64,000 bases of DNA, from the NCBI GenBank assembly GCA_038848185.1, contig JAWCNV010000008.1, positions 1 to 64,000 on the forward strand, read 5' to 3'. Positions within the stretch are counted from its first letter, which is position 1; every line of letters starts with the position of its first letter. The notes under the pieces were generated by a model. That model was not told the DNA's origin, made no database searches, and saw nothing but the letters and a program-made list of their open reading frames with translations. The position numbers and the translations under genes are program-made. The DNA is from JAAOZP01 sp038848185 (GTDB lineage Archaea; Thermoproteota; EX4484-205; JAAOZP01). Below, one piece after another: positions 34,500 to 43,115 of the stretch.

Positions 34500-35390
34500 A
34501 TGAAGATATTTATTGATACTGCCGATATTGACGAGATCAGGGAAGCATGCTCCTGGGGGATTTTAGATGGTGCGACAACTAATCCGACACTAATAAAGCA
34601 GGCGGTTGAGAGGAGGAAGGGAAAAATATCGATGGAGGATTATATTAAGGAGGTTGTTAATACTGTTCCAGGACCTGTTAGCCTCGAGGTTATAGCGCTG
34701 AAGGCTGACGAGATGGTTGAGCAAGCGAGGCTCCTACACAGGAAGTTCAGCTCCTATGGACAGGTTGTTGTAAAAATCCCAGTCAACCCCAGCATTGGAG
34801 GAGACAATCTTGATTTCGACGGCTTGAAAGCAATCAGAAGGCTTAGTCAAGAGAAAATCCCCACTAACGCTACACTCGTGATGACCCCTGAGCAGGCTCT
34901 TCTCGCTGCTAAAGCAGGAGCAACATACGTAAGCCCCTTCGCGGGGAGAATTGACGATTATATTCGCACCATGCTGGGGGTAGGTTTCAAGAAGGAGGAC
35001 TATTTTGACCACTGCCTACTAAGAAAGATGGTTGATGAGAAGCTTAGGGAGGAGTTGAAAAAGAGTGAGAACTCGATCTCAGAACTCTACAGCAACAACT
35101 CTTTGAGGAAACTATCTGCAACAGGTCAAGACAACGGGGTTCTAAGCGGAGTAGACCTTGTTGGAAGCATAATGACGATTTACAGGAACTATGATTATAA
35201 GACGCAAGTGATAGCCGCCAGCATTAGGAACGCGAGACAGGTTAGGGAGGTTGCTGAAATTGGTGTCCACATAGCTACCCTACCCTTCTACGTGATAAAG
35301 GAGATGATTCATCACCCTAAGACGCTTGAAGGAATCAGAAAGTTCAGAGAGGATGTTGTGCCACCGTATGAGCAAATATTTCGAGATTAA
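34500..35390 (+). CDS. Transaldolase, small-subunit type with an insertion
   Basis: A 296-residue transaldolase / fructose-6-phosphate aldolase-family TIM barrel. Motifs: MKIFIDTADIDEI, the GATTNPTL phosphate loop and the Schiff-base Lys in VVVKIPV. The usual length of this subfamily (TalC/MipB type) is about 215-225 residues. Here, after the sequence SPFAGRIDDY, about 70 extra residues (helical, GVGFKKEDYFDH to VLSGVDLVG) are inserted before the expected IMTIYRNYDYKTQVIAAS. Its role is in the non-oxidative pentose phosphate route or in sugar aldol chemistry; the insertion may change assembly. Start ATG at 34500. Confidence 0.9.
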   Translation: MKIFIDTADIDEIREACSWGILDGATTNPTLIKQAVERRKGKISMEDYIKEVVNTVPGPVSLEVIALKADEMVEQARLLHRKFSSYGQVVVKIPVNPSIGGDNLDFDGLKAIRRLSQEKIPTNATLVMTPEQALLAAKAGATYVSPFAGRIDDYIRTMLGVGFKKEDYFDHCLLRKMVDEKLREELKKSENSISELYSNNSLRKLSATGQDNGVLSGVDLVGSIMTIYRNYDYKTQVIAASIRNARQVREVAEIGVHIATLPFYVIKEMIHHPKTLEGIRKFREDVVPPYEQIFRD

Positions 35391-35590
35391 GTATAATACA
35401 GTTTTGATCTTCAGTCGATAGACCACGATTCCTATTAAGTATTCGAATAGATGTTTAGTTTTAAAAACCGATTGAATCGCGACCTTTAAAAACAGTATTT
35501 GAGCATATTCTTGCAAATCATTCCTGAAAACTGCACCATATCGAAACTAAGATAGGAAACCCTGGGGAAAAGGCTCGGGAAAGAGCAACG

Positions 35591-35617
35591 TATATAAGCA
35601 TCACCCTATATATAGGG
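35591..35617 (+). promoter_or_regulatory. Promoter with a 14-bp palindrome: possible operator
   Basis: A TATA element TATATAAG (35591-35598) is followed by the perfect palindrome CCCTATATATAGGG (35604-35617), 13 bp before the TTG start at 35631. A palindrome between TATA and start would block transcription if bound. The gene encodes a PadR-like DNA-binding domain, which suggests autoregulation (inference). Confidence 0.5.
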
Positions 35618-35630
35618 CGGTACTATAAGG

Positions 35631-37034
35631 TTGAACAATATTCTCACATGCACAGGCTGCGGAGCAACATATGGCTTCAGTCTTGAGAGAAAACTATGCG
35701 AAAAATGTGGAAGCGGCTTATCGATTGAGGTTGAAAAACCCTCTTTAGAGGAAACTGGGGAACTGGGAATATGGCGGTATAAGGGGGTGCTTCCAAGCTT
35801 AGAAAGCAGTTTCCACATCTCCCTTGGAGAGGGCAACACCTCCCTCCAGATGAGCAGGAGAATCAAGAAAAGACTTGGGTTAGACGGGCTTTGGATAAAG
35901 GATGAAACAGTGGAGCCCACGGGTTCATACCTTGATAGGAGTTCCGCACTGTTCGTATCAGCCGCCTTAAGCCTAGGTTACGAGAGAATACTGACTTATT
36001 CAACCGGAAACCTGGGTGCTTCGCTGGCAGCATACTCTTCTAAAGCAGGGTTGAAGATGCATGTTAAAGTCAAGCCGGCGATAGACCTTGGAAAGCTTTA
36101 CCAGATGATAATATATGGTGCAGAGGTAAGTGTTGTAGAGTCTTTCAGAGAAAGAAAGAGGGCGAGGGATGCGGCTGTAGCAGTGGAGTATGATCCTCTG
36201 ATAAACGAGGCTAAGAAGACAGTGATGCTTGAAGTATTCCTCCAGCTGAACCGGAGTCTACCTGACTACATCATTCTTCCAATGGGAGAGGGGGGGTTGG
36301 TTTACGCCACATTCAAGATGCTGAAGGAGCTTGAAAAACTCGGGGTAGCGGGAAAACATGTAAAGATCATCGGAGTCCAGCCGGATGAGTGTAGGCCGAT
36401 AGTGGAGGCTTTCGAAAAAGGTTTTGCCACTGTTGAGGCTGAGCCTGAGTCAAGAAGCAGGATATTCGACCTGAACGTGGCGAACCCCCGGTTCGGGGAT
36501 GCTGCTTTGAAAGCGATAAGGGAGACAGGCGGCACGGCAGTGTCTGTCAGTGAGAAAGAAATCTTTGAAGCCTTAAGCGTTTTAGCTGAGGAAGAGGGGA
36601 TACTGGCGGAGCCTGCTGGAAGCCTTTCCTTAGCAGGCCTAGTGAAGCTGGTTGGAAGCGGTGCAATTAGCAATAGGTCTAGGGTTGTGTGTGTAGTGAC
36701 GGGGAGCGGGCTTAAAGACCCTAAAGTGATGAAGGAGATAGCCTATAGGAAATCCAGCCTCGGAACACTAATAGAAGAGTTGAGCGGGGGCCTTAAGCTG
36801 GGTTCCACCAAGACAGCAATCCTTAGGCTTCTCTCTGAAAAGGGGATGTATGGCTACCAGCTTTGGACCAGCCTGAGGGAGAGGTACCGTATCGAGGTAA
36901 GTATTCCAACGGTCTACCAGCATCTGGCTGAGCTAGTGGAGAAGGGATATGTTAAGAAGGAAGGGTCTAAAACAGTCTTAGGTAAGAGGAGAGAGTATTA
37001 CTCGCTTACTGAGAAGGGAGAGGCCCTTGTCTAA
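35631..37034 (+). CDS. Threonine synthase-fold protein lacking PLP lysine, fused to PadR-like domain
   Basis: A 467-residue two-part protein. N-terminal zinc ribbon (CTGCGATYGFSLERKLCEKC) then a fold-type II PLP domain to about residue 370, keeping the phosphate loop STGNLGAS, GEGGLVYATF and the threonine-synthase ending VTGSGLKDPK. The PLP-binding lysine of the family motif PTGSFKDR is replaced: the protein reads PTGSYLDRSS with Leu at position 101. The Schiff base therefore cannot form by the usual residue. The C-terminal about 85 residues (LRLLSEKGMYGYQLWTSLRE to RREYYSLTEKGEALV) are a PadR-like winged helix. I read it as a ligand-sensing regulator built on an inactive enzyme; it may retain PLP or amino-acid binding. 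It differs from MocR/GabR regulators, which use fold type I and keep the lysine. Confidence 0.8.
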   Translation: MNNILTCTGCGATYGFSLERKLCEKCGSGLSIEVEKPSLEETGELGIWRYKGVLPSLESSFHISLGEGNTSLQMSRRIKKRLGLDGLWIKDETVEPTGSYLDRSSALFVSAALSLGYERILTYSTGNLGASLAAYSSKAGLKMHVKVKPAIDLGKLYQMIIYGAEVSVVESFRERKRARDAAVAVEYDPLINEAKKTVMLEVFLQLNRSLPDYIILPMGEGGLVYATFKMLKELEKLGVAGKHVKIIGVQPDECRPIVEAFEKGFATVEAEPESRSRIFDLNVANPRFGDAALKAIRETGGTAVSVSEKEIFEALSVLAEEEGILAEPAGSLSLAGLVKLVGSGAISNRSRVVCVVTGSGLKDPKVMKEIAYRKSSLGTLIEELSGGLKLGSTKTAILRLLSEKGMYGYQLWTSLRERYRIEVSIPTVYQHLAELVEKGYVKKEGSKTVLGKRREYYSLTEKGEALV

Positions 37035-38119
37035 AGCCTTATCCTCTCATAGTTTATTCTCAAATCGTTATTCTTCCACTCGAATTGTGGAACATCTCTA
37101 CGGAGCCTTCTGAATTTCTCGCTTAAAGAATGAACTATCAGGGGCAGCACTATCGTGGCATCAGCGTAGCACTGTACCTTCTGCGCCCGGAACCCGATTT
37201 TACCCCAGCTCTGGCCTTCTTCGAAAGTGCATCCTGAGAGACCACCCCACTGTGGCATGTCTGTCGAGACCTGTATCGCATAACCATGGCTTTTATCATG
37301 CCTCGTCTGATAGCTTGCTATAACAGCAGTCTGCTGAATGAAGTTCTTGGGCACTCCTCCACCTATGTAGATCACCCCTGTATGCTTAGCCTTTTCAGTT
37401 ATCCTAGAGCTCTCGTCAACATCCTTCAAATAGTCGACGATGATCCTTTTCCTCCTTAGAAGAATCTTCTTTCCATTGATGCTCGTAACCCGATCCCTTC
37501 TGTTGGAGAACATTATTGAGAAGCCCAGGGAGCTGTCTCCGAATGCGGGGCAGAAAACCGGGACACCGTTCTTATAGGCATTCACCAAGATGGAGTCCTT
37601 ATCCTTCGCATACTTGCTTAGAAGCTTCCCTAAGAGATAGAGTATTTCACGGGAAGAGTAAGGATAGTTGTCTCTAAGGGTTCGTGCAAAAACCTTCTCT
37701 ATCCAAAGGTCTGTCTCATAGAATTTATTCTCGTTCGCGAAAACGTCGTAGATCCTGTCGACTTTCTCCCTTCTGAGCTTAACATCATCTATCATATGGG
37801 TTCCCACATAGTGCTTGCCGCCAAGTGCTTCGAAAAGATCATGGTAGAGGTTTGCACCAGTAGATACTATGACGTCAACCATCCTTCTCTGAATAAGGTA
37901 TGAGATGATTCTTCTCATCCCCGCCGGAACCATGGCGCCAGCCAAGCCGAACCATATCACGATATTCCTTTTCCTAAGCATCCTTGACCATACTTGAACA
38001 ACTTCACCGAGTCTCCTACCTTGAAAGCCTGTGAAAAGCATCTCGTCAGTCAACTGGCTGATACTTTTATCAGGTTGAACTTTAACAGGATCCGTGGGGA
38101 GTTTAAGAATCTTCCTCAT
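37031..38119 (-). CDS. Deoxyhypusine synthase-family protein
   Basis: A 362-residue protein starting at the ATG at 38119, chosen from GTTTAAATTA about 26 nt upstream (longer in-frame starts reach 38170). The NAD-binding pattern FGLAGAMVPAGMRR and STGANLYHDLFEALG, and the active-site GQSWGKIG with K307 (the lysine that carries the aminobutyl group in deoxyhypusine synthase), are retained. Deoxyhypusine synthase modifies aIF5A with spermidine. Homologues with other amine substrates exist, so the exact reaction is not certain. The last 4 bases overlap the end of the convergent PadR-fusion gene. Confidence 0.85.
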   Translation of the reverse strand: MRKILKLPTDPVKVQPDKSISQLTDEMLFTGFQGRRLGEVVQVWSRMLRKRNIVIWFGLAGAMVPAGMRRIISYLIQRRMVDVIVSTGANLYHDLFEALGGKHYVGTHMIDDVKLRREKVDRIYDVFANENKFYETDLWIEKVFARTLRDNYPYSSREILYLLGKLLSKYAKDKDSILVNAYKNGVPVFCPAFGDSSLGFSIMFSNRRDRVTSINGKKILLRRKRIIVDYLKDVDESSRITEKAKHTGVIYIGGGVPKNFIQQTAVIASYQTRHDKSHGYAIQVSTDMPQWGGLSGCTFEEGQSWGKIGFRAQKVQCYADATIVLPLIVHSLSEKFRRLRRDVPQFEWKNNDLRINYERIRL

Positions 38120-38211
38120 CATATTTCTCATTGCCAGTTTTAATTTAAACTTTACTGAAAAACTCTGCATATCCTTAGAAAAAAGTTAACTGGTCTCCAA
38201 ATGATGATTGA

Positions 38212-41200
38212 CTATTCTCCGAGAAGGGCTTCCACTTCCATACTGGCTACGCCTTCAGCTGGAAATGGCACAGTGTCACCTTGAACAGGTTTACCGTTCA
38301 CTTTAAGCGAAACCCTGTTGCCTCTACCGACGCGTTTCACAGTAACATTGTATGTAACTCCTCGAAATACTCTTCGAGCTTTGAAACCGTTCCATGATTC
38401 AGGTATGCATGGAGCGATCTTCAATCCTTCGAAGGTAGGTCGGATACCTAGTATCCAGTGGGTTGCAGCAACATAGACCCATGAGGCTGTGCCCGTAAGC
38501 CAGGAGTTGCGTGCACGCCCATACTCAGGATGCTCAGGGGCAGCAATATTCTGAGAGTATACGTATGGCTCAGTCCTCAACGTATCCATGTCTCTACGTC
38601 TAAGGGGCAGTATTTGTCGGTAAAACTGGTATGCAAGATCCCCCAGCCCCAGCTTGGCAGCAGCAACTATGACCCAGGTGTTAGCATGGTTGAATATGCC
38701 ACCGTTCTCCTTAAGCCCGGGAGGATAGGTGGCAGTGCCGCCGAAACGCTTCAGATTATCAAAGTCAGGAGAGTCGGCGTCAGCCTTCTTACTGTTGAAC
38801 GGGTCTCTCATAAGCCTTAGTCCTAAAGGAGTGTTCAAGAATCTGCGAGCACTCTCCAAGGCTCTCCTCGCCTTCGCGTCGTCGCCGAGCTCAGCTATAG
38901 CTGACCAGGCCTGCGGAATAAGATTTATCCAATGGTATTTCTCACCCTTCACGCCTACAGGTCTGCCCTCATCATCATATGCTCTAGCATACCATTCCCC
39001 GTCCCATGAAACACTGTTTATTTTTTCAGCCATCTCCCTGTGGAGGCTTTTAAACTCCCTCATCTTCTCCACGTCGCCGCGATACTTACAGAGTTCAGCG
39101 AGATCCAGCATAACTCTGCAGAAAAGCATCCCGGTCCAGACGCTTTCAGCCTTTTCAGAACCATGGTCCAAGTTCATAGTGTCATCCCAGTCTGCAAAGC
39201 CAATCAGCGGGAGACCTCGGGGACCGCGTTTCCTCAGGGTGAAGCCCNNNNNNNNNNNNNNNNNNNNNNNNNNNNNNNNNNNNNNNNNNNNNNNNNNNNN
39301 NNNNNNNNNNNNNNNNNNNNNNNNNNNNNNNNNNNNNNNNNNNTGCAGAAAAGCATCCCGGTCCAGACGCTTTCAGCCTTTTCAGAACCATGGTCCAAGT
39401 TCATAGTGTCATCCCAGTCTGCAAAGCCAATCAGCGGGAGACCTCGGGGACCGCGTTTCCTCAGGGTGAAGCCCACAGCCCTCATCACATGCTCCCAAAC
39501 AGTCTCCTCAGCATCGCTATCCTGGTACGGGATCTTCTCGTTCAGGAGGGTAAAGTCGCCTGTCTCACGGAGATAGCTGCAGGTCGCCATGATCAGCCAA
39601 AGATGGTCATCACTGAACCACTGGGGTTTCTCAGGAGATTCTGCAGCATGTCCTGGACCACCCTCTCCTGTTAGCGGGAAAACCTGGTGCCAAGTATGCC
39701 CGTCCTTAAACTGTAGTTTCCAAAGCATTTTCAGAACTCTGCGGGCATGCTGAGGATCATTATGCACAGTACCGAAAGTATCTTGAGCAGAGTCGCGTGT
39801 ACCCATGCCTCTTCCCAAACCAGTATCGTAAAGGGAGACGAATCTAGACCAGTAGAGGTTAGCACGGCACTGAATAGCGTTCCAGAAGTTGATCATCGCG
39901 TTCATTTCTTCGTCAGGTGTTTCAACAGTAAGCTTACTCAAGTATTCACCCCAGTTTCTGCGAAGACCCTGTAGAGCTTTCTCAATGTTTTCAATATTGC
40001 TGTAGTGTTCAACCGTCTTAGGTATTAAAACCGGGTTGTCTGTTATTCCAAGTATGTAGACTATTGTCTTCTCCTCGCCTGGCTTCAAATCCAGAAGATG
40101 GCTTAGTGAAGCAATGTTGTTGCCTCGTAAAGCTGTACTGTAACCCGGCTTACCATTAACCACTACTTGAGGACGGGAGAGATCGTTGTAGCTTCCTACG
40201 AAAACCTCCCGGCTGGTGTCGTAGCCGTCGGGGGGAAGACTGCTTGAGAAGAATGTTCTCGTCGGACGGAACTGAACCCCTGTGTAAATGGTACCGTTCC
40301 TATAGGAGCTTGAAACTATCTGCTGCCCCCAGTCTAGGTTAGTCGTGTCGAGCGGAGCATCCCAGTAGGAGAGTTCCTCATAGGTCCAGATACGCAGCCT
40401 TTTAAAACTGTTACCCGTGTTTCTTAAGCGTAGAACATGAAGTTCGACAGGACACTCCTCGTACGGAGGATTAGGGGGAACAAAGAAGAGGATTGAGGCC
40501 TCAACATCATTATGCCTGCTGCTTATGCGCGTGTAGCCAGCACCATGCCTACACTCATACCATTCAAGCCTATTCTTAACAGGCTGCCAAGTGGGACTCC
40601 AGAACTCTCCGGTCTCCTCATCCCTGAGGTAAACATAGTGTCCAGGCTGATCAACCGGGATCGAGTTGTAACGGTATCTTGTGACCCTGCGGTTACGGGG
40701 GTCGCGGTCGAAAGAGTATCCGCCAGCAGTGTTAGAGATGATTCCACCGTAGTTTCCCTGGCCAATATAGTTTATCCATGGCGTGGGCGTGTCGGGGCGA
40801 GTTACAACATATTCACCTGTATCCTTATCAAAATAGCCGTAGGACACGAGTGTTAAAGGAGACTCGTGAAAAACCTGGTTGAAAAACCTGTTTGCCTCAG
40901 CAACCTTTGAAGACGGAAGGGTGGAGAAAACCTCCAGTCCAACCAGCCTTTTGGCCACAGCCGCCAGAGAATTACTGTGATGCCAGCTTAAGATTCTGAG
41001 ACGATCCTGAAGGCTTGTTAAGCAAGGCTGGAAAGCCCTCTTGGGATAATCCTCATCGCCAAGTTCACCGGTTGCCTCAGGAGTACTGACCCCAATGATG
41101 TTTCCACCGTCATCCTTAACCACGATGACTTCAAGCATCTTAACAGGCTTACCTTCCTTAACGAATCTTATTTTGAGCCGAATCTTATCATCCTGCTCAG

Positions 41201-41312
41201 CCTCAGCCTTAGCCTCAACATTGTCGGCAAAACTGGGAGATACATGTTGCAGGAACCCTGTGATTTTTCTAGAATCCTCCGGACTCCAAACAGCTGTCGA
41301 ACCCTCAGACAT
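38212..41312 (-). CDS. GH94-like glycoside phosphorylase, broken by an assembly gap
   Basis: A GH94-type protein (cellobiose/chitobiose phosphorylase-like), normally about 800-1000 residues. The N-terminal beta-sandwich, then GRGMGTRDSAQDTFG and GFADWDDTMN (equivalent to the catalytic DWND of GH94) and the C-terminal WLTGTASWVYVAATHWILGI with CIPESWNGFKA all match. Assembly is broken by 96 N and a repeated 131 bp; removing 227 bp restores one frame of 957 residues. It phosphorolyses beta-glucosidic disaccharides in the cytoplasm, keeping the energy of the bond as sugar-1-phosphate. CAATATATAAAC on the reverse strand lies 28 nt before the ATG. Substrate is not determinable from sequence. Confidence 0.85.
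39117..39474. repeat. Exact 131-bp duplication flanking an N-gap
   Basis: Bases 39117-39247 recur exactly at 39344-39474, with 96 N between. As at 29.3 kb, the total excess (131 + 96) is 227 bp and its removal restores a coding frame, so it is an assembly artefact. Confidence 0.92.
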
Positions 41313-41334
41313 TTTAAAAAGTTAATGCTACAAG

Positions 41335-41346
41335 CAATATATAAAC
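41335..41346 (-). promoter_or_regulatory. TATA element of the GH94 gene
   Basis: GTTTATATATTG on the minus strand, identical to the element of the LuxE operon, lies about 28 nt before the ATG at 41312. Confidence 0.5.
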
Positions 41347-41374
41347 TAAGTCTTTGTCGGAAGGCTTAGGAAAG

Positions 41375-42505
41375 CTAGTATTTTAGCTCCTTATCTATCT
41401 TCTGCATCCACTCGCTTATCCTTATCTTCTGCGGACACTTCTCCTCGCAGGTTCGGCAGCCTACACATGCATTCGCACGCTTCTCAGCCGGAATATTATT
41501 GTTGTATGCCCATTTGCTTGCCCCCATCGAGTTGTAGGCGACACCATTATTATAGAGTTCGATGTTCGTAGGTATGTCCACACCGTTTGGACACGGCATG
41601 CAGTAGCCGCATTTAGTGCAGGGAATGGGGCGGAGCTCCCTGTACTTTGCATGCACCCTAGCTATCAGCTTCAGATCCTCCTCCGTTAGTATTCCTACAC
41701 CGGATCTTGAGGCGAACTCTATGTTCTGCTTAACCTGCTCCATTGTGCTCATCCCGCTTAGAACTACAGACACCTCAGGCTTACTCCAAAGCCATTGAAG
41801 CGCCGTTTCCACAGGATGCTTACCAGCCTCATCCCAGATCTGTTTCACAGCGGGAGGCGGGTTTGCTAAAGCCCCTCCCAAGAGAGGCTCCATAATAACC
41901 ACGCCAAGCCCCTTGCCTGCAGCGTATTTCAAACCCTTTGTCCCAGCTTGAATATTCTCATTCTCATAGTTATACTGTATTTGGCAGAAAACCCACTTGT
42001 CGTAACCATCCACGATCTCTTTGAAGACCTCGAAGCTATCGTGGAAGCTGAAGCCCAAGTATTTTATCCTGTCCTCGGAAACAACTCTCTCAGCCCAGTC
42101 GAAAACGTTCAGGCTCTTCATTTTCTTCCATCTGCCTTTATCTAGAGAGTGGAGAAGATACATGTCCACGTAGTCTGTCTGAAGCTTCTTGAGCTGCTCG
42201 TTGAAAATTCTATCCATATCCTCCTTAGAGTTGATGAGCCAGGTTGGCATCTTGGTGGCGAGCCTAATCCTCTCCCTGTAGCCATCTTTCAAAGCATTAC
42301 CAACAACAATCTCACCATTACCACCGTGATACGGGTAGGCAGTATCAACATAGTTGACACCATTGTCTATAGCATACCTTATCATTCTAATAGCCTCAGG
42401 CTCGTCAACCTTAGAGTGGTCATCGCCAACTACGGGAAGCCTCATCGCTCCAAAGCCTAGTGCAGAAACCCGCCAATCCAGTTTTCCGAATCTTCTAAAC
42501 TTCAT
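41375..42505 (-). CDS. Aldo/keto reductase with C-terminal ferredoxin-like 4Fe-4S domain
   Basis: A 376-residue protein. The TIM barrel has the family start KFRRFGKLDWRVSALGFG and DNGVNYVDTAYPYHGGNGE with catalytic Tyr; KMPTW supplies the Lys and LLHSLD the His. The C-terminal about 70 residues add two Cys clusters, PCTKCGYCMPC and ACVGCRTCEEKCP, enough for two 4Fe-4S centres. Such fused reductases (COG1453 type) occur in anaerobes, where electrons can pass between Fe-S and NAD(P)H. Substrate unknown; within the sugar-related region it may act on an aldehyde or keto-sugar. Confidence 0.92.
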   Translation of the reverse strand: MKFRRFGKLDWRVSALGFGAMRLPVVGDDHSKVDEPEAIRMIRYAIDNGVNYVDTAYPYHGGNGEIVVGNALKDGYRERIRLATKMPTWLINSKEDMDRIFNEQLKKLQTDYVDMYLLHSLDKGRWKKMKSLNVFDWAERVVSEDRIKYLGFSFHDSFEVFKEIVDGYDKWVFCQIQYNYENENIQAGTKGLKYAAGKGLGVVIMEPLLGGALANPPPAVKQIWDEAGKHPVETALQWLWSKPEVSVVLSGMSTMEQVKQNIEFASRSGVGILTEEDLKLIARVHAKYRELRPIPCTKCGYCMPCPNGVDIPTNIELYNNGVAYNSMGASKWAYNNNIPAEKRANACVGCRTCEEKCPQKIRISEWMQKIDKELKY

Positions 42506-42666
42506 CGACTCTAACCGGATGACGGTTGTTGTTTAAAAAACTTTCAGCATCATGAAGTATTGAAGACAGTGTTTTTGGGACGTATGTGGGAAAAACTCAT
42601 GGGTAAGAGCCTCAACACCCTTATATTGATCAGCCTCGAGAAAGCAGAATAATTCAAAGCAACAAG

Positions 42667-43110
42667 ATGATTAGTAAAATGAGTGATTTGGAAATCGCTA
42701 AGAGGATGCTGATAGAAGAGGGCTTCAGTCTGGTAATAGTAAAATCCAAGACAATTATTCATGTTGCAAGAGAATACGGCGTAATCGGTCTTATGCAGGC
42801 CATTGAAAACCATGGTGCAGATTTAGCTGGCTCAGCGGTAGCTGACAAGGTTGTGGGTAAGGCGGCAGCTATGCTCTGCAGATATGCCAAGATTGCTGAA
42901 GTATATGCTGATGTGATTAGTGAGAAAGGGTTGAACACGTTAAGGGAGAAGGAAATACGGGTTGAATATAGAGAATTGGTTCCTGAAATCTTAAACAGGA
43001 GAAGAAACGATACTTGCCCCTTTGAAAAACTTGTTTCCAGCTGCATTGACGAAAAAGAATGCTATGAGAAAATAAAATCATTTAAAAATCAGTTTTCTAA
43101 ACTCTTCTAG
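42667..43110 (+). CDS. DUF1893 domain protein
   Basis: A 147-residue protein whose main part matches DUF1893: SLVIVKSKTIIHVAREYG, then a glycine/alanine-rich helix GSAVADKVVGKAAAMLCRYAK and the C-terminal INRRRNDTCPFEKLV-like cysteine region (read here as NRRRNDTCPFEKLVSSC). The fold is related to cytidine deaminase-like proteins, but the canonical zinc triad is incomplete in this family and function is unknown. Its frame starts at ATG 42667; the second Met four codons later is an equal alternative. It converges with the sulfatase-fold gene, 5 bp between stops. Confidence 0.78.
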   Translation: MISKMSDLEIAKRMLIEEGFSLVIVKSKTIIHVAREYGVIGLMQAIENHGADLAGSAVADKVVGKAAAMLCRYAKIAEVYADVISEKGLNTLREKEIRVEYRELVPEILNRRRNDTCPFEKLVSSCIDEKECYEKIKSFKNQFSKLF

Positions 43111-43115
43111 AAGCG

